This document shows positions 47,801 through 60,410 of a stretch of 64,000 nt of DNA, piece after piece. The notes below the pieces were generated by a model that saw only the letters and a list, made by a program, of their open reading frames with translations, was not told the origin of the DNA and did not search any database. The stretch spans positions 12,979,307 to 13,043,306 of the forward strand of contig JARCOQ010000016.1 in the NCBI GenBank assembly GCA_029207755.1, given 5' to 3'. Position numbers and translations under genes: made by a program. The stretch's first letter is position 1; every line of letters begins with the position of its first letter. The stretch is from Chamaea fasciata (lineage: Eukaryota > Chordata > Aves > Passeriformes > Sylviidae).

Positions 47801-50144
47801 GAATCAACACAGCTTGACTGAAGCGTGTCATTGCAATGAATACTGTAAAAAGTTTACTTTCAGGGAAAAAATACCCATCTCTCAACTCTTTATGTACCAA
47901 AGAGCAAAGCAAACCAAATCCTGATTCTCTGGTAACACACCCCATGTCCACTCTACTCAGTTTGTATCCCCAGAAACAACCAGGAGCCATTAATAAACTC
48001 ATTAGCTGATCCCAAATTCTTCAGGGAACATAAAGCTGTACCCATACAGGCTACAAATATTAGAATTACTGCAGCTACTGCAATGCCAGCCTCTCCAACT
48101 GACACTGACATTCCCCTCAATATTAACATCTTAGTTAAAACTGGGGATTCTGCTTCCTGCCCCTGCTGCTTCCCCGTGTTTCAGAAGAGCAACAAGCTGG
48201 TAACAAGGAAGTACAATGGGCAGGGAAGCAGGAACATGCTGAAACACCATATTGTGAAATAGACCCTCACATTTCACCAATCATCCAAGAAACCTGTCTG
48301 AAAAAAGGCAAGCAGAGAGAAATAGCTGAATTCGGGAGCACAGGTGCCTGTGCACAGTTCAGCCACCCTGCTGGGAATCGCTGCCATCTCCCAGGATTCA
48401 AACCTTCAAAAACCCAAGCACCAGAATTGCTCAGACACATGGCTGTCAGTCATGCTTCGGGGAAAATGGAATCTTTCCCAGATTCTAGCATCAGTTTCAA
48501 TTTTTACTCTCAATTTTTTATTTTTACTCTGTCAATTCAACAACAAACAGAAACAAATTTCCCAGATTTCACATTAGGGCTCAATTCAATTAACAGTAGA
48601 CTAAAAACTCAGACTGAAGTCTGCAGTATTAAAGTTACTTCAGTTTTGAGAACCTTTGAATACAGTCTTCTAATTAATTTGCATATAATAATAGAAAGAC
48701 CAGAGGAATGAACCAATTTTTTCCAACAGCAGCTGCAGGTTCCCTACTGTCAACATTATAACAACCACAGAGAACCTTGTAGCTGGAGAGTACAACATTA
48801 TAAAAGAAATACAACTTTTTTCAGTACAAAATTCTTGATACTTGAATTACTTACAAGAGAGCCCAGCTTGCAAAAGCAGTGCTGTTACATGTTCTATTCA
48901 GGACCTTCCTTTTAAAATACTGGGTTAACTCACAGCTTGAATGGGGATTTTTACAAAACTGGGGAAAACTCACAGTCCACAGAAATCTCCTTATTCGCCC
49001 CTCTGACCACCTTTAAGAGCCAAGCAGATGCCTGTTTATTACAGTATTACACAACAGCAAAACATCCAAATCTGCATTTAGCATTCAAAAGCAAAAATAG
49101 GGAAATAGAATGGAAAGCTCTGAACATTCCTAAAATGCTGAAATGTGAAAATACCTCTATGGAAATATTTTTCAAAATGCACTCATAGGAAGGAAAACAG
49201 AATGCACAAATTCTTCACCCGCAAGGATTTAAGAACCTAGACTAGAAAGCTGTCCCCGTGTTTGCTATAACATTACTGGAAACAGGAAAAAAAATAGATT
49301 AAGCAATCTGCAGTAAAGTATGAAATACAGTTCTAACATTGCTATTTGCCCTTTTGAATTCTGTGTGAGAGGCCGTCAGGAAGAAGTTATCATTATCAGC
49401 AATGAGACAGTTATGACAATCCCTGGAAACAATAACCTTTTATAAACATCTTGACGCCTACAAGAACCTCGTTTCCATGCACAGAGGACTTGGGTGATAA
49501 CAGATGCTGCAGTCAAGCAGAAATTCAGCATTTTCCTCCAAACTCCCATGGATAGGATCTTCCTTAAACAATATATATCGATGTGAATTTGTGTGGTCAC
49601 ATTTGCAGCTGGACCGGGGAGACACAGAGGACTGAAACTCCAGTGGAGGGAGGAAAAGCTTTGTAAATAGTTGAATAGTTGAGATTTCCTCAAAAATAAC
49701 ACTTAAGAGCTGTTTTTTTTCAAAGCACTACCTGAGTACACATCAAACTTGAAACTTTTCTTCCTAAAATTAAAAACACACAGTCCCATCAGCATTTTAT
49801 AATTTTTAATTTTTTTTTAATTACCTCATTTTAGAGTTCTCTACTTAAAATCATGGTAAAAGCAGAAAGCTCATAATTTAAATGATTTACAACTGTGTTA
49901 AAACAAAATATTTTGAAAGGCATAGAAAGGGTTTGGGTTTTTAATAGTTGTCCATTTTCAAGAATTTTTTTATCCTCATTTAGGATCAAAAAGCCAACAA
50001 CAGGATAAATTGGTAAACAAATAAATAAATACCCTTCTACACATTTCTTCAGCTCTCCACAGAAATACAACAGCAGATCTACATCGACATTTTTCTGGGT
50101 TACCATGGTTATCTGCTTCCCTTACTTGTTTGAACCAGAAATTG
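44876..50144. other. Non-coding, no gene seen
   Basis: A long AT-rich stretch. Open frames are short, frequently on opposite strands of each other, and unrecognised. Nothing else stands out. Confidence 0.45.
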
Positions 50145-50167
50145 AAAAAAAAGAAAAAAAAAACAAC

Positions 50168-50202
<35 letters not shown>

Positions 50203-50222
50203 CCAAAAAACCCCCAAACAAA
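50145..50222. repeat. A-rich low-complexity tract
   Basis: Runs of A broken by single G or C (AAAAC, AAAC units). It gives Lys/Asn/Thr-rich and Phe/Val-rich artefact frames. Confidence 0.9.
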
Positions 50223-52463
50223 TCACATTTAATCAGAAAAAACCACATATTCTGCTGCATCCTATAATTCCCTTCTGCAAGGCAGCTAAAAGTATCAAGG
50301 GCTAAGGGCAATGGGATTCCCATGTCCTGGGCAAGTTTGGGATGTCACATTTCCAACCTCTGGACCAACTCTGCTGTGTTTTGGAGCCACGTGGACACAG
50401 AGCAGCCTTGCCCACGGAAACGGCTGAGCAGGAATTTCTGAATTCCTGGGCCCCTGACGGAGGCCAGCAGTGCACAGGCAATGACAAAATTTCTAATGCA
50501 TGCAAATTTCCAAGGCATGATGCATTTAATAATCCCTTGTCTGAGCAAGTTGTAAAGAAGCCAGCAGGAGGAATAATTAATTTCCGTTAATAGCTCTCAG
50601 TGTGGTTTGTGTAGCGCCGGAGTTAAAAGATTAAATAATCTGGAGAGCTCCAAGTAAGACTTCACCACTCACATTGCGATTCTCTGCAAACCTGTGAGAC
50701 CCCAAACACCTGGGCCCCTCACAGAGAGCAAGAAGTGCCAGCAGCAAACTAAAGGAACCCAGCAATGAGCCCAGCAGGGGGAAATCTGCTTTCCACACGC
50801 ACTGAGTCCACAAGGAGGGAATAATTGCAGAGTGCTTCCTGATCATCCTCCGTGATGACCACTGATGAATCATCCTCACAAAGTCTTTTGAAGTCAAAAT
50901 ATTGATTTTGTATCACAGTGTGATACTCCCTGTGTAACTGAATGGAATAATGCAAATTCGTATTAACCTCATGAGCTTCCTGCCCTTTTAATATCACCTT
51001 GAAAACTACAATAAGGGCTATTCTCACATCAAAATATGGTCAGCATCTACAACAGCTCTAGTAACTCTTGGTTTCAACTGGTCAGTCTCCATATTTCATT
51101 TGGGTCACTTTTAGCTCCACATTAACACTTTGAAACCAGGAGGAATATTTTCTTCTGATAAATGAAAATTATGAGGAAAGAGAATCTATCTACAAGTGGA
51201 GGACCCACAGAAATAATCTCAAATCATCTTATACAACCCACCACCTATTTTTGAGCCCGAGTGTTTCTGAACATCATTCTATTAATAGAAAAACACGTGA
51301 CTCAAGATACGACTTGGTGTGACCATTTGTGAGCAAAGTGGTGGATGTAGTTCAGATCACTCAGTTTAAAGCAAGACAAGAACCCAATTCTTATTTCCAT
51401 TCTCCATGTGGCAGGCTGTGTTTTGCTTTCCACTATGGATCATTTCCTGTAAGTGTCATTGTAATGGACACTATTGTCAGAACACAAACATTTTATATCA
51501 TAGGGCTGAATTAAGGAGGCACAGAGACTAATAGGCCTTCTATCATATGGCAACAACTGCAGCAATCAGCAAGTTAAACGGAAACATTCAGTAGCTGCTT
51601 CCTAATGAAAACAATATGCTTTCAATCTGTTCTGCATTAATCACACTTACAGAAAGCTGAATTAGTTTCCTTCCTATGGCAAATATTGCCTTAATAAGAT
51701 ATAGAGGTAAAGGGGGATCAGTGGAGTGAAAATGAAAGATGTGGGAGCAGGGTTAGGTAGGTTGCTCTCAAGGAAAAATCATTGCAAAGCATCCACACTA
51801 GAAGAGAAAGTAATGGTTAGGTAATGTCTTCTGACTTGCCTTTCATTTCCTTTGTCTTGTGTGGAGGAAAAGCAAGTGAGGAAACAGGTGCCAGAACACT
51901 GCCAGCCTTTCCCAGCTGTGGGGTGTGCTGAGCACACCTTTCTAGCCCTGGCAGGAATCTCCTCAGCAGCTGCATTCAGCTGTACACACACCCCCAGGGG
52001 AATACATGGACTTTTTTAAGCTGAGGGAAGTACTTCACTATGCTCCCTTCCTTTTCCAGCTGCTGTGCTTTAGTGCTTTCCCTGCTCCTGAAGGTGTGAG
52101 CAGCAGGGATGTTCAGGAAGCAATGAACCCAGCTAATTAATGATCTCAAGGGAAGGCAAATAAAATCCTTCTGGATAGAGAAGTTTCAATTCAATCATGT
52201 TTTCTAGCTTGTTCTTAAACAGCAGGACTTTTTTTTCTACTTCCTCTGCTTTTCCAGGGTTCAATTCGATTCCCAGTCCCCTGTCCATCTCTGTGACAGT
52301 CCCCACGGCACAGCAGTGTGCAGGACGGAGGAAATGCTGGTCACACATCACCACACCGTGTCTCCAGGGGCAGGAGTGTGGCCATCAGCCTGGCGGAGGC
52401 ACAGGACAAGCCTAGTTTCACCCCTGACACGCCAGGTCTTGGCTTCAAGCCCTGGGAGGCATT
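50223..52463. other. Non-coding, no gene seen
   Basis: No gene was recognised. A short stretch near 50605-50640 contains the string TAGCGCCGGAG, rich in CpG within an AT-rich setting. This may hint at constraint but cannot be tested here. Confidence 0.45.
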
Positions 52464-52806
52464 TGTTTAAGTTAGGGTGAGCCAGAAGTACCCTCCCAGG
52501 GGCCTTTGCAGTTATTATGTTAATGAACCCACGTTCTGCTCACCTATTGGTCGCCTATAAGCCATATTTGGTATTGCTTCCAGAATCATCCACCCCTAAG
52601 TCTAGAGACTGTCACTCCTCCCTTGTTCTTGTCTTTTGGAGCTCTGCCCTCATATTGTGTTGGGTTTCTGGGCATCGTCCCTGTTTTATTTCTTCTTGAT
52701 TTTCCTTTTTGGGCACTCCACCATCCCCGCTCCTTTTTCTGTGCCATATTTGCCCTGAAATCAGGGAACCTAAAAAGACCTGTCACAGTCCCCATGCTGA
52801 GATAAG
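52464..52806 (+). mobile_element. Possible decayed LTR before a primer-site-like sequence
   Basis: The segment runs directly into a sequence like a tRNA-Lys(3) primer binding site at 52807. It contains an inverted CCAAT box (ATTGG, 52546) and TATAA (52556), though they are unusually close together. I see no AATAAA, no clear TG...CA boundaries and no second LTR, so the limits are guesses. The alternative is that only a tRNA retropseudogene is present and this is ordinary sequence. Confidence 0.3.
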
Positions 52807-52845
52807 TGGTGCCCAAACAGGGACTTGAACCCTGGCCCCTCAGAT
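52807..52845 (-). pseudogene. tRNA-Lys(UUU)-derived segment (primer site or tRNA retropseudogene)
   Basis: The plus strand matches the reverse complement of the 3' half of tRNA-Lys(UUU), including the TGG that mirrors the post-transcriptional CCA end. By eye 36 of 39 positions agree, from TGGTGCCCAAACAGGGAC through CTTGAACCCTGG to CCCTCAGAT. After that the anticodon arm appears deleted, with TGCTC-like D-arm similarity continuing for about 15 bp. Presence of CCA shows an RNA intermediate. A retroviral primer site normally covers only 18 bases, so the extended match favours a tRNA retropseudogene or read-through copying of the primer. It cannot encode a working tRNA. Confidence 0.6.
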
Positions 52846-52862
52846 CTGCTCCCTGCCGCTTT

Positions 52863-55800
52863 ATAAACCCTGACTGCTCATGCAGTGGCGTGAGTAGAGC
52901 TCTACAAATGTGTGAGATCATGCCACAGACCTTATATTTGTTAAGTTTCATTGTAGTGTAGCATTTATTTAAGTTTTTACTTTTACTTAGGGAAAGCACT
53001 GCTTAAAGCATCCCATCTCACCTATCTGCTGTGCTGCTTCAAGAGGAGTATTACAAATTTTCTAAGGTCTAGAATAAAGAAATTATTTCAAAAAGCATCA
53101 GGTACATAAGAACAGTAAGAGTTCTTGCTGGAATGCTGATCCATGTTGACTGGAGTCCCCTCTAAAGTGCCCATCACACAAAGCTGCAGCAGGTTCAGGT
53201 GCCCACAGCCCGCAGATCTGCCAGCACACAATTCCTTCTCATATTTTGTCCCATGGGAAAGTGTTTAAGCCAGTGTTTGGTTCCAGTACTTCTAGGAAAG
53301 CCCTGTGTCAGCTTTGCTGGAGCCATCCCTATCCCAGAGTCACTACAGAATGCCTGTGACATCACAGTTTCCTCACAGGTCTCTCACATCCAGAGAATAG
53401 CTCTCCTGGGAGAGAACTTTCTCCCAGAGGGATAGACCTAAAATGGACAAGGACCTTCAGCAGCACCTGTGGCTGAGGGACTGCAAGAGAAAGAAGCATC
53501 GGTGGAGGTGTCATTAACCTCCATGTGCTCATAGATCATTTTTGGGTTAAGACAAATGCCCCAAACCCCAAAGGCACTCACTGAATCCTGAGCAGGGGAC
53601 AAGACAGCCAGAGGATTTGCCGGGTTGGATTTGGTACAAGCAGCAATAAAAACTGGCAACAGCTGTGAAGGTTGAGGGAAGCCAGGCTGGTGTAACGCTG
53701 GGACTATGGACTCTAACTTCAGCAGAGAAGTAAGCAAGACAGATAAATTTTAGGGAAGGTGCAAGCCGTAGAATACAAAATATCACTACAATCACTCTGC
53801 AAATGGACAACTGCCAAACAGAAAGGTGAAAGCACTAGAGGATACTTGAGAGTGGGACCATAATGCAAATGTATCCCTGTCTGTGAACAAGCACATTTAT
53901 ATTCCTGGGAAACAGGCTGAATGAAATAACCCGTGAGCTCGCTAGAACCTCCCACTTTCAGAGAAGTCTAATTTTAAAAAGCTAACATAAACAGGGCTTA
54001 TTGCATTACATCAATGCTAATTTCAACTAGTGCTCCTAAAAGCTGTATGAAATTTTACACCATACCAGAAAGGATTAAAGTAGAAGAAGGTCCTGCTGAT
54101 TCTGTAACATTTATTCTATGAAAAATTCTGGATCAGGCAGGAATGTGAGGAGCAATGTATAGAAAAATCACCAGTCCTGCCTGTGAATGGACGAGAGGCA
54201 GAGATCAGTGGAATTCAGGTTTACAAAATAAAAATTTGCCTAAGTTAATTTTTATTCCTCTGTGATATGAAAGCTCTTTGGCACAGGGGTCAAGGTTTGA
54301 CTAATAAAATTTACGTCAGAGTTGAACACTTTGGAAACCTGGTAACTGAGCCTTATGCATGACAAAGAACTTCAGAGTTCTGGCACGTCCCGTGCAGAAG
54401 GCATCTGTATTTAAATGTCAAATAACTGAGAACATATTTCAGCCATAATGAAGTTGTTCAAAGGCTAAACTATTCTCACTCTTATAACGTCTATATCCTG
54501 TCTGACGTCTGAGTTTAAGTTTTAATTTTCCTGTAGAATCTTCTACTCTCTCTTTCTCCTGGAACAGACATCATCTCCTTACGGTGGTATTAGAAATACA
54601 GTAAGAAATCAAAGCAAGATAATTAGATTCACATTGTTGTATGTTGAACGACAAGAGGAAAAAAATCAACATTAAAAATCATCTGCACTATAAACCACTA
54701 CCAAATGCCAGATCCCACTGGCATTTTCCAGTGGAATAACTGATTATAAGGGGATTCTGTAGAAGACCAAAAAAAATTGCAACGCTAGAGTCCACGATGG
54801 CCAAGAAAATATAATTACTTTACTTTTTGGTGTTCACCTCAACATTAAATATACGCAGAAATGAGGATGTGAACTAACTTTGTAGCAGGAGAATTACGGA
54901 GCAAAAGAATTTAAATGTGTCCATGATTTGTGCTTCCTTCACCATACAAAATACTAAAATAGTAACCAGTTCTACAAATACTGCACTGCACATTTGCTGA
55001 AATGGATCACGTGGGGATGAAACAACAGCATCCCTCTACTACTGGCTGCCCTGAAAGGAACTCTGTTTTCAGGCAAGACTAAGAAAGTTAAACTTGTAAA
55101 AATAGCACTTGAGCAAAATCCCATCTTTCACTGCAAGAGAGCTGCAGGCACAGCATCCCCTGAGGGAAGTGCAGATTGCTGGATTTATTCCCTGCACTGC
55201 TCTGTTACAGCCTGGAATTAGCACCTGAAGACCAAATCTGAAATACAATCACAATTATTTTATATAACTTATTATTAAATAACAACTAATCCTTAATCCG
55301 TACAGGGTGAACACTGTTGTTCTCCGAAGGTTTTGCACCAGGGGGATGCACCTGCAGAGGTGAAGATGAAACCTTGCAGAGGGTTTGGGAAAGAATGGGT
55401 GACACATTCCTGGCTTCCTGTATTCACCTGGGGAATAAAGTAACAGTTGTAGATGAAGCCAAAGCATGGGACTAAACCAATTTAGCAGCATTAAGGAAAA
55501 TAGATGTTGCATCATTGGGGTAGAGCAGCAAGTTGGGAAGCAGCTGACAGGAAAAAAAAGGTTGAGGGTTTTTGTCTGGGTTTTTTGTTGTTGTTGTTCC
55601 ATAGGTTAACATGTGGCAACCATGTACTGAGACTTGAAATAAAGTTTGTCCTTAGATAAGCTGAAAAATTTTTAGGTACATTTTTAACATGCTTGAAACT
55701 GAACTCCAAGACTTGATTTGACTTCCAGATCAGAAAGTACAACCTAGGTGAAAATGGCAAAACACGGCATCTTCCCCTCCCTTTTACCTCTGCAAATCAA

Positions 55801-58800
55801 CAGCATTTAATGCATTCCAGGAACTCAGGAAAACCTGGAAGAAACTGGCCCTGCTCCTTCCAGTGACTCCTACCAGTCCATTCATGAGTCAACTCCTCCT
55901 GGAGCCTATTGAAATTTATCTCTCTGTTTAAATGCCATCAAATTTATGGGAACATCCCACTACAAGTTCAGGAATGGAAAAGTCGCATTGGTCGAACAGG
56001 TGCCAGGGTCACATGAGGACCTGACCCAGAGCCCACTGAAGGCAGGCAGTGATTTCCAAAGGCTTTGAATCTAACACACACAGAGTTGTTACATCAGGGA
56101 ATATGCAGGGAAGGTCTAGAAAAGATCCATTCATCCCTCCTTTTAAATAAAATAAACACTGGGAGAAGTCACATTAGCAGATATTTGTTTCTGTCGTGAT
56201 CCAAAGCAAAGTAAATGAAAAAGGCACTTATTTTCAAACCTGTGTTCTTTATCTTGTGATCCTGTTAACAGGAAAAAATCTATTTCTTGGGTTTGTGTAT
56301 TTCTAAAATAAATGTTATACTTTTAAGTCTTTAATTTCATTTAGCATTTTTATAATAGTTGCATATACAGCTTATGTCACCTGCCTGTATGCCCTCAAAG
56401 TAAGTATTAAACTAATTAATAAGAATCATTATAATGTTGTGCTTCTGGCAAAAAATACTCCTTTTCAACACTGAAATCTTTAGTCTCTGATTAACAGAAC
56501 ACTTTAATCACGTTTTTTTAACCAAATTAATTTCCAGTTTATATGAAGCAAAAAAACCTGGCTACCTTATTTGATTTTAGTGTATTAGCACACAACTTTG
56601 GGTTCACTTGGGAATCCTTGTGGAAAATAATGTGTCACTTTTCAGAGAAGCACAATAGAATTCACTAAGATTAAAAACTGAAATAGAAGATATACCCTTC
56701 TCTTCCATCTTTTGAAGTGTTCTCAAAACCTTTTCTGTCATATTAATGATCCACTTAAACTTTTTCATCTCAATCTGATTACTTTGTTCACTATGCTTCA
56801 CAGATTAGCCTGAGAAAAGACATTTTAGCCACACTGTTCAGCAAATGCCAAGAGCTCATCTTCATAACATCAGTGCTATGTGATTACTTACATCATTCTT
56901 CCACAAGTAGAGGATTATACAGCCTGCTGGAAAATCCACTTATTTCACAATTAGCAAAGGGAATTTTTTTGGTTGTAGGAACCTACATGCATTTTTATCA
57001 GCTGAGTTCACTGAAAAAACAGTTGGAAAGAAAAAAAATGTCCGTATTCCTTTCTCCCAGCAGATGTAATTAATCATAAATCTCAGGACAGATGGAACTG
57101 TTCTGGAGGCTTGGAAATCTCCACAACACTTCCAAAGCCATTGCATTTGCTGTTTTGTGATACTGCAAAACAAACAAAAATCGCTTGGTATTCAAGTTCA
57201 ATTTTAGTGTTTATGTTTATCTGTCTATTCTGCCCTCAACATTGCCTGGTTTATTTCTTATTTGGCTTAAAGAACAGGCTTGGCTGGGATTAGGACAGCT
57301 GTGTTTCCTGCACTGCCAATTGTCTGCAGTTTAAAGTGCTCAGGCTCGATCCTCTACTGTATTGCTAGTCCACCATGAATATTAGGACGGCCAGCTGTCA
57401 CCACTGCTTGTTAGCACTTTTCTACCCCTCTTTCTCTCTCTGCCTGCACAGCCCAACACAGCCTCGACTTCTGGTTTAAATCTGTGATGATCAGAGTTAT
57501 TTCTGTTGCAAATTGAATGGCCAAGGTTTGCTCATTGAGACTGGGATGAATAATGCCCTGAACAAGCCTGAAGATATTTTGCAATGAGTTTTATCCTTTA
57601 TCCCTGTGCACTCAGATGTGCTCCTGCAAACTGGGTGAGGCTTTTTTGGTCTTCGCCCCATATCACCCATGAGTCCCTTTTAGTAATGGAACATCAGGCT
57701 CAGGTCACGACACTTTTAAAGATACATAAAACTGTCTCACTATTATAGAACTTGAGCTGATCAAAACCAAATCATTTTTTTTCATCATTTTCAGGACTTG
57801 CTCACCAATTTTGATCTTGCAAATTACATAAAGATGCCACAGAGACCCAGGGGAGATAGAAATCTAATGAAAACCTCAAAGTTTAAACCTGCCTGATCCA
57901 ACCCCTGGAACTGCAGTGCACCTCCCTGAAATGCTGTGCCTGGGCACCACACCAGAGCTCCTGTCTCACACCTGAGCTCAGGGCATTGATTTGAACAAGG
58001 CAGGCAGAATCGCGATCTCCTGCATGGTCCCCTGTTGCACTGCACCCCCCACGACCAGGTAGACGTTTTCTTTATAGGGAAAAGGGTCCCAGTTTCACCT
58101 TTTGGCAGTTTTCCCTTTTCAGGGAAGAATGCTGGAAACGTCTTTGCTCTCCTGGCAGTAACTGGCTCAGTGCAAAGACAAAAACACTGATAGGTCTCTT
58201 TAGCTGTTCCTCAAAATTGTCGCAATTCTCTATTGGGCTGTTTGCCAAAAAACCCAAACCGTTCACTAGTCAAGGAAGAGCACGAGGCTTCTCGGCACAT
58301 TCTCGGGCTTTTGTAGCAGGTGAGAAAGGGGGCTCCTCCTGCACTGTGTGCAGCTTTTGCTTTGTGTCATTTTCTTCTTTAATTAAAGCCTTTTTGCTTT
58401 TACAAGACACTCCTGACCATGCCATCTCACTAATTATTAATAAGCCATTTTTGAGAAGTTGCTGGACCGCTGTCAGAGTGTGTTGGACCCTCGTGGAGCT
58501 AAAATCATCTTGGGGAGAATTCCAACAGTCCCCTTTCCATTGTTCTCCACATCCTGGCTGAAGCTGTTCCCTGGTTCACCAGCACAGCACTGCCTGAGCA
58601 GGCTTTAATCATCCCTCTCCCTCCCATCATTTCACTCTGAAGAACATTCAGGGTATTTCTGTTCACACACGAAATCATTTCCCCCGATTTAAAAATAAAA
58701 TATTAAAAATAAAGCCACCAAATTCTAAAACCAACCAGTGCTTGGAAAGCTGGCAGTTTCTCTTTAAATATTTCAGTAATGTACTCATTGATTAAAGTGT

Positions 58801-60201
58801 TTCATACCCAAATCTGTGCTATCAGCAGAATTACCATTACTCATCGCATCACTCACTCTGAATCACAAAATGCTACAGCTATGAAAAGATTAAATTTGTA
58901 TTGGCTTTTAAGCATTAATACTAAAATAAACACTTCAGCAATAAACATGTCAGCTAAGTGGCACTGCAGTCCTTGCCATAATCTGAGGGAAAATAAATGC
59001 TCACAAACTGTTTTCCATATATTAGTTAAAATTACAGAAATTTCTGTTCATCTGCTTTTACATTAAAACTGACAGTCATGGAAATTTTTTCCAAAGTTTA
59101 AGTCTGTCAATTCCATTTCAGTGATAAATGTCAGCACGCTTAACTTACACTTAAGTGACTTTATTAAGCACTACAAAAAGAAAGAAAATATGGAAGTTCT
59201 AAGGACATGCTATCTTTACTTTTTCTTGCCTGCCTGTAAGAAAATCCTACTGAGTTACGTGTGTGAGGACTTGGAAATTTCACATTAAAACATTTGTTCA
59301 ATATTTTAAATCCGAGTGTTTTAATAATTTGAATTTTGACAGAGAAATAAACACCAAAGGAATTTTAAAATAAAATTCCTCAAGCAATTTAGGTTATTTA
59401 TGTCTCTTTTGATATGAAAGTACCCAATTATTTCTGAACAACCTGGTACCAGTAAAATATCAGGAGCTTAGCAGCAGTGCTGGAAATACAAATCTGTACC
59501 AAAACCTGAGGTTTGAGGAGGTCGTTCCATCAGCAGCATTTGAATTAAATCTTCTAGATGAGAAGCTACTTTAGAACTTCAGTCAAATACTAAACAAGGA
59601 CTGTAGCAAAGCTGTGTAAGCACAAGAAACTTTATTCTTTCCATTTCCCTGATGTGGAAAATGAAAACTAAGAACCTTCTCCCATAATAAGATAATTCCC
59701 TGGGTTATTTCCTTAAATGTTCCCTGAATTTGATTGTTGATTCTAATCTAACCTTATTTCGACTCCCAACAATCCTTAACTAAAATGTTTACAAGATGGA
59801 GAGCATACATTGTTTCTAATTAATTTACAATTACTTAGTTGGAAGTTAATTACATCCTCAGTCAGGACAACCCAGTTCACTACTACCAATTTACCTCAAT
59901 TATTCAAATGAATTTAATTGATTTTTAATGCATTACTCAAATGCAAACATAGACTGAGCCTGATGTTTTCCTTTTGCAAGAGAGACCCTTAGACTGCTTA
60001 TGATTTGCATAACTTTGCGAAGACTTTTCTTCATTAAAAATAAGGACAATAAATTTTAAATTAACTTGCTGTCAATAAAACATCCTTTTTTCACATTGCA
60101 TGCTCAAAACCCAGCCTTGCAAATAGCCAAGTGCTTTCAGCAAAGGGTGCAACAGTCTCAGAGCACCAGCTTGCCTTCCTAATGTTACTGAACGTTCTCT
60201 A
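52863..60201. other. Non-coding, no gene seen
   Basis: A long AT-rich, gene-free stretch. Segments near 56300-56530 and 59820-60010 are dense in TAATTA and ATTTGCAT-like strings and could be conserved regulatory DNA, but single-sequence evidence is weak. Confidence 0.45.
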
Positions 60202-60410
60202 GTTTGTTTTTTTGAGGTTGTTGTGGGGTTTTGGGGTGGTTTTTTTGGTTGGTTGGTTGATTTTTGGGAAGTTTGTTTGGTTGGATGGGGGTTTTTTGTC
60301 TTTTTTGTTGTTGTTTTGGTTTTTTGGGTGGGGTTTTGGTTTTTTTTTTTTAGGTTGGTTGGTTTTTTATGTTGGTTTTTTGTGTTGGTTTGTTTGTTTG
60401 GAGTTTTTCT
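60202..60410. repeat. T/G-rich low-complexity tract
   Basis: About 200 bp of T-runs and GGTTGGTTGG-like units on the plus strand. It creates Phe/Gly/Trp-rich frames on the plus strand and Lys/Thr/Asn/Pro-rich frames on the minus strand, which are not genes. Confidence 0.9.

Noticed and set aside
52807..52862. Functional tRNA-Lys gene
   Set aside because: The CCA end is encoded, the anticodon arm is missing and the 5' half is not intact, so it cannot fold as a tRNA.
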